64,000 bases of DNA, taken from Lepiota brunneoincarnata. Its lineage: Eukaryota; Basidiomycota; Agaricomycetes; Agaricales; Agaricaceae. The notes below the pieces were generated by a model. That model searched no databases and had not been told where the DNA came from. It saw only the letters and a list, made by a program, of their open reading frames with translations. The stretch covers positions 61,601 through 125,600 of the forward strand of contig JAEBUN010000066.1 in NCBI GenBank assembly GCA_023014365.1, given 5' to 3'. A program made the position numbers and the translations under genes. Positions 1 to 10,947 of the stretch are shown piece by piece; the first letter of the stretch is position 1, and the number at the start of each line of letters is the position of its first letter.

Positions 1-3000
1 GGCATAAACCCCAGAAAATCAACCACTGACAAGCACGATGGGTCCAGACCCTCACCGACTACAACTTCAAATTAGAACACATCCCAGGATCCAAGATTCC
101 TGCACCAGATGCTCTATCAAGATGTCCAGACCACATCCCTGATGAGGATAACAATAACAAAGATGTCACCATGCTTCCAGACAACCTCTTTGTCACTGCA
201 GCCAACTTAGAAGATCAAAACATGATCACAGTACTCCCAGAACACCTCTTTATTGCCACTGTCAATATGGAACTTCAAGAAAGAATCATGGAATCACCCA
301 AGTATGATGCTAGAACCACCAAAGCATTCAAACTCCTCAAAGAATCACACCCTAATGCCACTGATAAAGACTTCAGAACAATCCCAACCCCAAACAGTCC
401 ACTCCTCATGTTCCAAGAATGTGTCATCATTCCAGAAGACCTCCAACTCAGACACAATGTCATCGCAAGATACCATGACCACCCCACACATGGCCACCCT
501 GGAGAACAAGAAACATATCACCTCACCAAGAAAGAAGTGTATTGGCCAGGAATGTCAACGTTTATAAAGAATTACATCAAAGGCTGTCCAGAATGTCAAC
601 AACACGAGATCATACAACATTCAGACCATGCCCCAATCCAACCAATCCAACCAGCATCTTCTTTACACCCATTCAGCCAGATCTCTTGGGATCTAATCAC
701 TGGTCTCCCACCATCCATGGGAAACAATGCCATATTGTCCATGGTGGACCACAGCCTTACAAAGGGGGTAATTTTGATCCCTACATCAGAAAACACCACA
801 GCCAACGATATCAGAAGACTTCTTATCAAAAAAGTATTCACAAGATATGGTCTTCCTGACAAAATCATATCAGACAGAGACCCTAGATTTGCCACTCAAT
901 CCCTCAGGCAACTAGCAAAATGACTAAACATCAAACAAGCATTCTCTACCGCCTATCATCCACAAATAGATGGAATGACTGAATGATACAACCAAGAAAT
1001 AGAAACCTACCTATCCATATACTGCACTAGAAACCCTCACAAATGGTCAGAAACACTCCCAATCCTCAAATTCTCACACAACTCCAAAATGCATGCCAAG
1101 AAACAAAAATCCCCATTTGAACTCATCATGGGATACAACCCCCTGGCAATCCCCACCATCATGGAAGCATCAAACTTTCCATCAGTAGATGATCACATCA
1201 GACTTCTAGACGACGCCTGAAAAGAAGCACACACCACTCACCAAATAGCTGCCAATATTATGAAACAAAGAAGCAGAAGAACTGCCAAACCCCTTGAAAC
1301 ACTTCAGAAAGTATGGCTAGAAGCCAAAAACCTCAAACTTCCATTCCAATCATGAAAAATATCCCTAAAACAATTAGGACCATTCATCATCACAGAAGTC
1401 CTGTCACCAATGACATACAAACTCCAACTTCCAATCAAATGGAAGATACATCCAGTATTTCACCAAAACCTTCTCACCCCATTTAATGAAACAGAAGCAT
1501 ACAGATCTTACCCAGCACCACCACCACCTGACATCATCAATGATAAAGAAGAATATGAAATCAAAACCATCCTCAATCACTGCTGATATTGCAGAAAACT
1601 CCAATACTATGTCAAATGGAAAGGATACTCCCACACAGAGAATGAATGGATCACTGATGAAACACTCTGCACAAATGCTGAAGAATACTTAACTGAGTAT
1701 AAAGAAGCCCATGGAATTCCCCAGAAAGATCAGGAACCCACCAGAACCTACCAGAAACAACTTTGCTCCCACACCAAAACAACTTCAAAATGCCCATGAA
1801 CCTTGACCTCACTCACCCCCAGACTACTCCCCCCTTCTCCACAACACCTTCCCCCACCTCCTCATCTTCCTCAATCATCATCACCAATGACCAGAACATT
1901 GAATATACAACACTTCAGACAACTCCCATTCCAGCCCCATCTCCCCACACCTCCTCTCACACCTTTGCCGCTGCCTATGCCTCTCTTAGAGATGAGACCC
2001 CCGACCCCAATACCACCCCAGAACCCACAGTTGCCCCAGCCGCCTCCCTTAGATTCCACTCAGCTGGAGTACAACTATCAAGATCAGATCACCCTTCTAA
2101 TGGAGATCTGCGTGAGGCTGCCACCAGCCAAACCTTTACTAATAAATTGGAACACTCTCCAATTTCAGAATATGACTGACAACTCTGGTCCAATTACACC
2201 CACCACGTACAACAGACTAAGGCTCTTGCTGCTGCATATGACACACAACGAGCCTGGGCAGAATCACTTGAGGAACTTCTCCAAACACGATCAGGCCTCA
2301 TGTCTGAGGTGTCAAAGAACATACCCAAACAAGATGAGATACATCCCTCGAAGCCCCCCACCACAACCATCTCCCCCACTACCATGACTACCCCTGCCCC
2401 TATCACCATCACCACTCCCAACAAGGGGAAGAAACCTATCAATCTCAGAAATCCATTCAGACATCTCACCCCCACCAGAAACACCACCCACACCATCACC
2501 AATAACAACATCCTGGTTTGGAACTCCCCCAATCCCATTCACACACGAACTGACCCCTGAACCACCAACAGATCAGTCTGCATCCAATGCAGACACACCA
2601 GACATTGGGCTATGGACTGCCCACAATTTGCCTGCCTTGGATGCAAACAATATGCTCCAGGGCACTACTCTTACAACTACATCAAATACAGATGTCCCCA
2701 TTGTGCTGTTTTCCAACCTCATCATAAACAGACCAAATGTCCAGCTCAAAATACTCAACACACCCCTTACTCCAGAAATTCTGCAGCCTGACCCTCGATG
2801 ACCCCTACCACTCATAATCAATACATTGACCTCACCAATGACAACTACTATGAGGAATGTTACAACAAGGTTGCCAAATCCAACATTACAGGAGAACCAT
2901 GTGGTAACTTCTGAAGAAAACCAAACTAATCCCATAGAAGAAAGAATAGAAAGCCCCCATTTCAGACGACTCCTATACGACATCTTCTATCCAGGACAAC

Positions 3001-3582
3001 CCCCATCCCCAAACACAGCAGCTGCACTTGACCTGCACAGAACCCCCACTCCAACCTTCTCCCCAGTCATTCCTCCTCCCCCAGACTCCACCAAAAACCC
3101 TCAAGTCAACTATTACAAACCATACTACTTACCGGAATACCCTGAGGAAGGAAACTAACAAGTTGTGATGGAAAACAACTTTAGAAATGGACCTAATGTT
3201 ATCAGAAATCCACATCAGAAGGACGGTTATATTTAGCTTAAGTTTCCCATGTCACTATGAAACAATCAATAGTGTACATCAGAAGGACTATATTTAGTTT
3301 ATGACTTGTTTCTTATCTCTGACTCATAATTACTCAGGTCCATACATTTATAGTAGGAGCACAGCCACACTTAGTAGTATATAAGGATACAGTACATCTC
3401 TATGTATCCTTATCTTAGTGTTATACAGTTCTTGCCTCCTATACCTCTTTGCCCTTAAACTGGCTGGACTTATAGTGCTCCATTGTCTCCAAGTCACGCC
3501 TAGTAGGACAAGACCAAGTCTGTATAGACATCTTGCCTCAAACACTGTGCTACTCAAGAGCAAACCCCTAACCTGGGTAATA
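1..3582 (+). mobile_element. A1: decayed Ty3/gypsy chromovirus, 3' part
   Basis: This is the 3' part of a degenerate copy of the same family as B (5308-13441). It enters from the left window edge. In + orientation it reads end of RNase H, integrase (zinc-binding HHCC region about 430-600, core about 660-1000), chromodomain (about 1540-1700), ORF3 (1763-3158) and a 3' LTR (3197-3582). Many in-frame TGA codons stand where B has Arg codons, for example GAA-TGA-TAC against GAA-CGA-TAC in B. CpG is scarce, so the copy looks old and mutated by deamination. Its LTR abuts A2 pol sequence directly, so A1 was inserted into A2. The other end lies outside the window. Open stretches such as 171-923 are remnants, not genes. 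Confidence 0.93.
3197..3582 (+). repeat. 3' LTR of A1
   Basis: This 386-bp LTR starts TGTTATCAG and ends GGGTAATA, a mutated form of the GGGTAACA end. It aligns over its length to the reverse complement of the B LTRs. A TATATAAGG box lies at 3378-3386 and the conserved TATCTTAGTGTT stretch starts at 3411, 33 nt further on. A2 pol sequence starts right after it. Confidence 0.93.
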
Positions 3583-5044
3583 AGGGATTTCAGGTGGTTC
3601 TTTGTTTGATTCCAGTTGTTTTCCTTTTTGGTTTGCCAATTTTGTTGGATTATGTTGCTCATTATGGAGTGTTGTAGCATATGTAGCTTTGGCATTTACT
3701 TCTAATGGAGTTAGAAGCATTGGGTTCATTTCTCTTTCCAAAGAGAAGGTGTCGAGGTCAACACTTGAAAGGTCGACATATCCTTCTGGGTTGTCTTCAG
3801 GTTGAGAGGTTTTTCCAGCCATTATGTCCATGGTGATGGAGTTGAGTTCAACAGGTCGTCAAAGGGTTCTGAGGAGTTTGGAAAAGTCCTGGTGATCAAT
3901 TTGGGGTTTCCAAGAGAATGTCTTGGTTTTCCAGTTAATGTTGGGGTTGTATTGTTCCAACCAGGGAAATCCGATGATGAGATCTTTTTCACCAGTATTG
4001 GTAACATATGCTTCTAGTGTGCAGTCTCTTCCATCAATGATGGTTTTGATCTTGATGTATTCATGGATCTTGCCATGTTAATTGTCAGTCCCATCCATGT
4101 TGCTGAGAGGGATTGGTTGGTCCAGCCTTTTGATTTGATAACCACTATCAGGGCAGTGATGGCCATGGGTTTTGATGTCCATTCACTCCAAATCTCAATA
4201 GGTAGGAAAAGGGATTGTTTATTCAGGGAAAGTCATAATTGTACAGAATTTATTGAGAAATTGTCCTTCTGGGAGTGAGAGTATGTAAAGTCCTTCTGAG
4301 TTCTGGAACATGCAGGGGTACATTGATTGACAGTATTCTGTTTTAAAAATCCTGGAATGGACACATCTCCAGATCCTCGGCTAGTGTGGAGTGGAGTTCC
4401 TGTTGTAATTCAGGGTCAAGTTCATCAACCATTTAACGCATCTGGGATGCAACTTCTGCAATGGCAAGGGAGTACTTGTGTTGTTGGGGTTTGAAGCTGG
4501 GGTTAGGCTTGTTTCCTTGAAAAGGAGGGCGATTTGGGTTTCTGACTGGGCATGGTGGACTGGTATGCATTCCTGGGAAGCATCTAGTGGGTGGTGGATG
4601 TGGGCATTTACTAACCCAATGGTTGTTTGCTCCACATCGGAAACATTCTTTCTTTTGGTAGGCTTTCATCTGTTGTCCTGTGACAACTGCATCTAGCTCC
4701 AATGATTCTTGGGCAAGGTCTTCTTCAGCATATTCTGGTTGTGGTATTTCAGGATAAGGATCTTCATATCCTTCTTCCATCAAGGCATGGTCTATTTCCA
4801 TGGTGTGTGGGTCTCATGGTGTGAATTTGGGAGCATTGCTCCTTTGATAGAATTGTGCATATACATAGCATGTTGTTGTTGGGGCAGTTTAGTCCATGAT
4901 TTGGTTGATATTGGTTCCTTTGAGGAAACATGTTTCTGGGGGTGCCATATAGGGCATTGATTCAGCAGAAAGTTTATTGGCTTGTGTGTACCAATTGGTA
5001 ATGGTTGTTGGGGTATTTTTGGATTTGTCTATCTTCATTGCAAT
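3583..5044 (-). pseudogene. A2 gag 3' end, protease and early pol remnant
   Basis: The reverse strand matches B at about 10130-11650 with many transitions. The stretch 3568-3831 matches the pol linker of B, and 4433-4801 keeps a gag CCHC knuckle (CFRCGANNHWVSKC). The protease DSG core is missing: about 49 bp that B has at 10691-10739 are deleted near 4140. Stops break every frame. Homology ends at about 5044, where X begins. Confidence 0.85.
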
Positions 5045-5302
5045 GTGTGTAAAGATATGAAATGTATATATTCAGCCTTGGTGTGAGAGCTGAGAGCTCG
5101 ATGAAGTACCTGTAAAGATATGAAACGTATATACTATGTAGCATGATTAGTACAGTAATTAAGAGAGTGTATAAGGAGACTTACTTCAGCCTTGGTGTGA
5201 GAGCTGAAGTATAACTACATGAATAGGACAGTATCTATATCTACACTGGTCTACAGGTGATTGTCCAAAGGACAATAAACACAATAACATGATAGAACAA
5301 TA
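5045..5302. repeat. X: unknown insertion in A2 gag, left part
   Basis: These 258 bp are not related to the B family and separate two parts of A2 gag. The segment has internal direct repeats: TGTAAAGATATGAAAYGTAT plus ATA at 5048-5070 and 5111-5133, and TTCAGCCTTGGTGTGAGAGC plus TGA at 5071-5093 and 5185-5207. The rest of X lies at 13447-13604, after B. I see no ORF. It could be a solo LTR or a short non-autonomous element; clean ends are not evident. About 50 bp of the gag alignment is also missing here. Confidence 0.6.
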
Positions 5303-5307
5303 ACAGC

Positions 5308-5693
5308 TGTTACCCGGGTTAGGGGTTCGCTCTTGAGTAGCACGGCATTCGTGGCAAGATGTCTATACAGACTTGGTCTTGTCCTACTAGGCGTGACTTA
5401 GAGACGACGGAGCACTATAGTCCAGCCGGTTTAAGGGCAAAGAGGTATAGGAGGCAAGAACTGTATAACACTAAGATAAGGATACAAGGTATTGTACTGT
5501 ATCCTTATATACTTCTAAGTGTGGCTGTACTCCTACTATAATAATCCAGACTGGGGTAACTATGAGTCAGAGATAAGAAAACATGAGGCGTATACTAAGA
5601 ATAGTCCTTCTGATGTACACTACTGATAGTTTCATAGTGACATGGGAATGTGAGCTAAAAATAACTGTCCTTCTGATGTGATTTCTGATAACA
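5308..5693 (-). repeat. 3' LTR of B
   Basis: This 386-bp LTR is nearly identical to 13056-13441; the only difference I find is CGGCATTC here against CGGCGTTC there, a CpG transition. TSD ACAGC precedes it at 5303-5307. Read as DNA on the + strand it starts TGTTACCCGGG and ends CTGATAACA. Confidence 0.97.
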
Positions 5694-5730
5694 TTAGGTC
5701 CATTTCTAGAGTTGTTTTCCATACAACTCG

Positions 5731-6999
5731 TTAGTTTCCTTCTTCCGGGTATTCGGCTAAGTAGTTTGGTTTGTAGTAATCGATCTGGGGTAGGTTGGTG
5801 GAGTCTGGTCTGGGGGGAATGATGGGGGAGAAGGTAGGAGTGGGAGTTCTGTGAAGATCGAGTGCGGTGGCGGTTTCTGGGGATGGGGGCTGTCCTGGGT
5901 AAAAGATATCATAGAGAAGGCATCTGAAATGGGGACTTTCGATTCTTTCTTCTGGTGGGGTGAGTTGGTTTGTTTCAGAAGGAACCACATGGTTCTCCTG
6001 TGATGTTTGATTCGGCCACGTCGTCGTAGCATTCCTCGTAATAATCATCGTGGGTGAGGTCGATGTATCGATGGTGAGTTGTGGGAGTGGTCGAGGGATG
6101 GGTTGTAGGATTTCTGGAGTAGGGGGTGTGTCGAGTCTTTCAACTTGGGCATTCGGTCCGTTTGTGGCGCGGTTGAAAGACGGCGCAGTGGGGGCATCTG
6201 TATTTGATGCAATCGTATGAGTAGTGCCCTGGAGCGTATTGCTTACATCCGAGGCAGGCAAATTGGGGGCAATCCATGGCCCAGTGTCCTGTGTGTCTGC
6301 ATTGGATGCAGACCAATCTGTCGGTGGTTCGGGGGTTGGTTCGCTGGTGAATGGGGTTGGGGGAGTTCCGAATCGGGACGTTGTTACTGGTGACGGTGTG
6401 GGTGGTGTCCCTGGTGGGGGTGAGAAGTCTGAAGGGATTTCTGATACTGGCGGGCTTTCTTCCCTTACTGGGGGCGGTGGTGATGATAGCGGCAGTGGTC
6501 GTCGTGGTAGTGGTGGGGATGGTTGTGGTGGGGGGCTGCGAGGTATGTACCTCATTTCGTTTGGGTAGGTTCTTTGACACCTTGGACATGAGGCCCGATC
6601 TTGAGTGGAGAAGTCGCTCAAGTGATTCTGCCCAGGCACGTTGCGTATTGTACGCAGTAGCGAGAGCCTTAGTCTGTCGTACGTGGTGGGTATAGTCGTA
6701 CCAGAGTTGTCGGTCGTATTCTGAAATTGGAGTGTGTTCCAATTTAATCGTAAAGGCTCCGTCGGTGGCAGCCTCGCGCAGATCTCCGTCAGAAGGGTGA
6801 TCTGGTCCATATGATCGTACTCCAGCTGTATGGTATCTAAGGGAGGTGGCTGGGGCGGCTGTTGGTTCTGGGGTGTTGTTGGGGTCGGGGGTCTCGTCCC
6901 TGGGGGAGGCGTATGTTGCGGCGAAGGTGTGAGAGGGGGTGTAGGGAGACGGGGCCGGAACGGGAGTTGTTTGAAGTGTTGTATGTTCGACGCTTGCAT
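5731..6999 (-). CDS. B ORF3b: long frame overlapping ORF3a
   Basis: This 422-codon open frame lies one base downstream of the ORF3a frame and overlaps it for about 1 kb. The product would be very rich in Pro, Thr and Ser. It continues about 80 codons past the ORF3a stop with a less biased tail (around LLYDIFYPGQPPSP) and ends YPEEGN 38 bp before the 3' LTR. The tail is recognisable in A1 and A3. C has an equally placed long frame. Where B and C can be aligned, changes are synonymous in ORF3a but not here, and C-rich DNA rarely contains stops. The overlapped part may therefore be open by composition only. The unique tail is the best candidate for real coding. Confidence 0.4.
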   Translation of the reverse strand: MQASNIQHFKQLPFRPRLPTPPLTPSPQHTPPPGTRPPTPTTPQNQQPPQPPPLDTIQLEYDHMDQITLLTEICARLPPTEPLRLNWNTLQFQNTTDNSGTTIPTTYDRLRLSLLRTIRNVPGQNHLSDFSTQDRASCPRCQRTYPNEMRYIPRSPPPQPSPPLPRRPLPLSSPPPPVREESPPVSEIPSDFSPPPGTPPTPSPVTTSRFGTPPTPFTSEPTPEPPTDWSASNADTQDTGPWIAPNLPASDVSNTLQGTTHTIASNTDAPTAPSFNRATNGPNAQVERLDTPPTPEILQPIPRPLPQLTIDTSTSPTMIITRNATTTWPNQTSQENHVVPSETNQLTPPEERIESPHFRCLLYDIFYPGQPPSPETATALDLHRTPTPTFSPIIPPRPDSTNLPQIDYYKPNYLAEYPEEGN

Positions 7000-7099
7000 T
7001 GTTTATGATGACGACGGAGGACGATGAAGAGGTTGGTGAAGGTGTTGTTGAAAAAGGGGGAGTAGTTTGGGGGCGAGTGAGGTCGAGGTTCATGGGCAT
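5975..7099 (-). CDS. B ORF3a: zinc-knuckle third gene after pol
   Basis: The ATG lies 2 nt after the pol stop. The frame encodes about 374 residues with one in-frame TGA at 6140-6142; A1 has CAA at this site, so the ancestor was probably CGA. The first half is Ser/Thr/Pro-rich with a Trp-containing helical stretch (about 130-180). Three knuckles follow: CIQCRHTGHWAMDC (CX2CX4HX4C), CLGCKQYAPGHYSYDC and CPHCAVFQPRHKRTEC (both CX2CX6HX4C). The end reads AESNITGEPCGSF. Element C keeps the APGHY knuckle and the SNITGEP tail. A nucleic-acid-binding accessory protein is inferred from the knuckles; I know no named family. The TGA splits this copy into 319 residues plus a tail. Confidence 0.75.
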
Positions 7100-7101
7100 C
7101 T

Positions 7102-10100
7102 TTAAGTACGTTTGTTGTGGGAGTGAAGTTGTCTTTGGTTGGTTCTGGTGGGTTCCTGTTCTTTCTGGAGAATTCCATGAGCTTCTCTATACTCAGTCAA
7201 GTATTCTTTGGCGTTTTCATGAAGCATTTCGTCGGTGATCCATTCGTTCTCCGTGTGGGAGTATCCTTTCCATTTGATGTAGTATTGGAGTTTTCCACGA
7301 TGTTGTCGGTGGTTTAGAATGGCTTCTATTTCGTATTCTTCTTCTTCATTGATGATGTCTGGTGGTGGTGGGGTCAGATGAGATCCGTATGCTTCTGTTT
7401 CGGTGTATGGAGTTAGAAGGTTTCTGTGGAATATTGGATGTATCTTCCATTTGATCGGAAGTTTTAGTTTGTAGGTGAGCGGTGATAGGACTTCTGTGAT
7501 AAGGAAGGGTCCTAGTCGTTTTGGGGATATTTTGTTGGAAATGAAGGGGAGTTTGAGGTTCTTGGCTTCTAGCCATACTTTTTGACGTGTTTCAAGGGGT
7601 TTGACAGTTCTTCTGGTTCTTTGTTTCATAATGTCGGCGGAGAGTTGATGTGCCGCGTGTGCTTCTTTTCTGGCATCGTCAAGGAGTCTGATGCGTTCGT
7701 CTACTGATGGAAAGTTCGATGTTTCCATTACCGTGGGTATCGGTGGAGGGTTGTATCCCATGATTAGTTCGAATGGGGATTTCTGCCTCGAGGCATGTAT
7801 TTTGGAGTTGTGTGCGAACTTGGCGATAGGGAGGGTTTCTGACCAGTCAAGGGGATTCCTGGTGCAGTATATGGCGAGATAGGTCTCGATTTCTTGATTG
7901 TATCGTTCTGTGGAACCATCTGTCTGGGGATGGTATGCGGTTGAAAATGCCTGTTGGATGTTAAGGCGTTTGGCTAGCTGTCGGAGGGAGTTGGCGGCGA
8001 ATCTGGGGTCTCGATCTGATATAATTTTGTCGGGTAGTCCGAATCTGGTGAAGACTTTTTCTATTAATAGTCGTCCGATGTCATCAGCGTTTGATCGATC
8101 TGAGGTTGGGATGAAAATTACCCCCTTTGTAAGGCCGTGGTCCACCACGGACAATATCGCATTATGGCCAGCGCTAGGCAGTAGACCGGTGATAAGATCC
8201 CATGAGATCTGGGCAAATGGGCATTTAGATGCTGGTGGAGGGATCGGTTGAGTCGGTGCGCGATCCGGTTTGCGTATGATTTTATGTTGCTGACACTCTG
8301 GACAGCCTTTGACGTAGTTCTTTATGAATGTTGACATTCCTGGCCAATATACTTCTTTCTTGGCGAGGCGGTATGTTTCCTGTTCTCCAGGATGGCCATG
8401 TGTAGGGTGGTCGTGGTATCTTGCGATGACATCGCGTCTGAGTTGGAGGTCTTCTGGAATAATGACACGTTCCTGGAATGTGAGGAGTGAACCATTTGAG
8501 GTTGGAACTGTTCCGAAGTCTTTATCGGCGGCGTTAGGGTGGGTTTCCTTTAGGAGTTTGAACGCTTCGGTGGTTCTAGCGTCGTATTTGGGTGATTCCG
8601 TGATTCTTTCTTGGAGTTCCGTATCGACGGTGGCGATAAAGAGGTGTTCTGGGAGTATTGTGGTCAGGTTTTGATCTTCCATGTCATTGGTGGCGACAAA
8701 GAGGTTGTTTGGAAGCATGGTAACGTCTTCGTTATCATTGTCCTCATCGGGGATGTGGTCTGGACGTCTTGATAGGGCGTCTGGTGCAGGGATCTTTGAT
8801 CCTGGGACGTGTTCTAGTTTGAAGTTGTAGTCAGCGAGGGTCTGGACCCATCGTGCTTGTCGGTGGTTGATTTTCTGGGGTTTACGCCAGTATGTGAGGT
8901 TTTGGTGGTCTGTTCTGATACGAACAGTGTGGGGGCTGCCAAGGAGGTAGTGGCGCCATTCTTCAAGGGCTCGGATGATAGCGAGGAGTTCCCTGTCATA
9001 GATATCGTAATTGCATTCCGCTGGTCCGAACGTCTTTGAGTAGAATGATACGGGTTTCCGTATTCCGTTGATGTCGTATTGATACAGGACGGCTCCTGAT
9101 GCAAATTTAGAAGCATCAGCTTCTATTTCGAAGGGTTTTGTGGAGTCGGGCATGAGGAGTACCGGTTCTTTTAGGAATTTGTTTTTGAGCGTTTCGAATG
9201 CTTTCTGTTGTTCTTCTTTCCATTCGAATTTGTTTGACTTGGAAAGGAGTTGGTTCAGGGGTTTGGTATGGTGGGAGTAATTGCGGATGAACTTCCGGTA
9301 GAAGTTACAGAATCCGATGAATTTTCGAACATGTCGGACCGTTTTTGGTACTGGCCAGTCTTCTATTCCTTTGAGTTTTCCGGGATCCATTTTGATCTCG
9401 TCTGGCGTGATGATCATGCCAAGATATTCGAGTCGTTGTTTGTTGAACTCGCATTTCTCCGTTTTGAGGTAGAGGTCGTTTTCCTGCAAGATTTGCAGTA
9501 CTTTTTCCGTAAGTCGGTCGGTTTCTTCCTGGGTTTTACCATAGATTAGGATATCATCCATGTAGATGATGATTCCTCCTTTTTCCATTATTTCGGAGAA
9601 TAACGTGTCCATCATATGTTGGAACGTCGCGGGACTATTGCAAAGTCCGAAAAACATGACAGTCGGTTCGAAAAGACCCATGGGAGTCTTGAACGCTGCT
9701 TTCCATTGATCGCCATCTTTGATTCTGACGTTATTGTATCCTAGGCGGACATCGAGCTTAGTGAAGTACTTAGCTCCTTTGAGTTTATCCATGATAGAGG
9801 AAATCATGGGGATTGGGTAGGCATTTTTGATGGTATGATCGTTTAGATAACGATAGTCTTGGCAGGGTCGGAGGTCTCCTCCTTTCTTAGCAACAAAGAA
9901 GAAGGGTGATGCCATAGGGGATTTTGAGGGGCGGATGTAGCCTTTTCGGAGATTTTCGTCTATGAATTCCTTCAACGCTTTTTCTTCGGCAGGTGCCACT
10001 TGATAAGGTTTCATCGATTTTGCTTCGAATGTCGGTTTTAGTTCGATTTCATGATCAAATGTTCTTGATGGTGGGAATCGTCCGGAGGCTTTCTTGTTGA

Positions 10101-10947
10101 ATATTTTAGCCCATTGGGCAAATCTCCGAGGGATCTCAGGTGGTTCCTTGTTTGATTCCGGTTGTTTTCCTTTTTGGTTTGCCGATCTTGTCGGATTATG
10201 TTGCTCATTGTGGAGCGTTGTGGCGTGTGTCGCTTTGGCGTTTACTTCTAATGGGGTTAGAAGCATGGGGTTCATTTCTCTTTCTAGAGAGAAGGTGTCG
10301 AGGTCAACATTTGACAGGTTGACGTATTCTTCGGGGTTTTCCTCGGGTTGAGAGGTTTTTCCAGCCATTATGTCCATGGCAATGGAGTTGAGTTCGACAG
10401 GTTGTCGTAGGGTTCTGAGGAGTTTCGAGAAGTCCTGGTGGTCGATTTGTGGTTTCCAAGAGAATGTCTTGGTCTTCCAGTTGATGTCGGGGTTGTATTG
10501 TTCCAACCAGGGAAATCCGATGATGAGGTCTTTCTCACCAGTGTTTGTGACGTACGCTTCTAGCGTGCAATCTCTTCCATCAATGATGGTTCTGATTTTG
10601 ATGTATTCATGCATCTTGCCATGTTGATTGTCAGTTCCGTCAACGTTGCTGAGGGGAATTGGTTGGTCCAGCCGTTTGGTTTGATAACCATGTCATTCAA
10701 CGACTTTGTGGGAGATGAAATTCCCTTGGGCTCCTGAGTCTATCAGGGCGGTGATGGCCACAGGTTTTGATGTCCGTTCACTCCAAATCTCGATGGGTAA
10801 GAAAAGGGATCGTTTATTCGGGGATAGTCGTAATTGTACAGAGTTTATCGAGAAAATGTCCTTCTGGGAGTGAGAGTACCAAATGTCCTTCTGAGTTCTG
10901 GAACGTGCAGGGGCACATCTGTCGACAGCGTTCCTTTTTAAAAATCC
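7102..10947 (-). CDS. pol: B pol: protease, RT, RNase H, integrase, chromodomain
   Basis: The frame opens in the -1 phase over the gag end (shift site 10940-10947). It passes the protease core ALIDSGAQGNFIS and meets one TGA at 10693-10695 just after it, followed by an uninterrupted 1170-codon stretch (10614-7102). Domains in order: retropepsin; reverse transcriptase with YMDD at about 9550; RNase H (FEIEADASKFASGAV); integrase zinc-binding region (HDHPTHGHPG ... CPECQQH); integrase core (WDLITG, SDRDPRF, HPQTDGSTERYNQE); and a C-terminal chromodomain (EYEIEAILNHR ... WKGY). The domain order and chromodomain place it in the chromovirus branch of Ty3/gypsy. The TGA probably arose from CGA by deamination and would separate the protease from RT. 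Confidence 0.95.

Noticed and set aside
3568..5500. Possible tRNA or small RNA genes in the retrotransposon nest
   Set aside because: No cloverleaf or A/B-box pair is visible; repeats there are LTRs, decayed gag and X.
6224..7238. Several + strand frames of 60-114 codons opposite ORF3 of B
   Set aside because: They are antisense of C-rich DNA, Gly/Val-rich, and not kept as proteins in the other copies.
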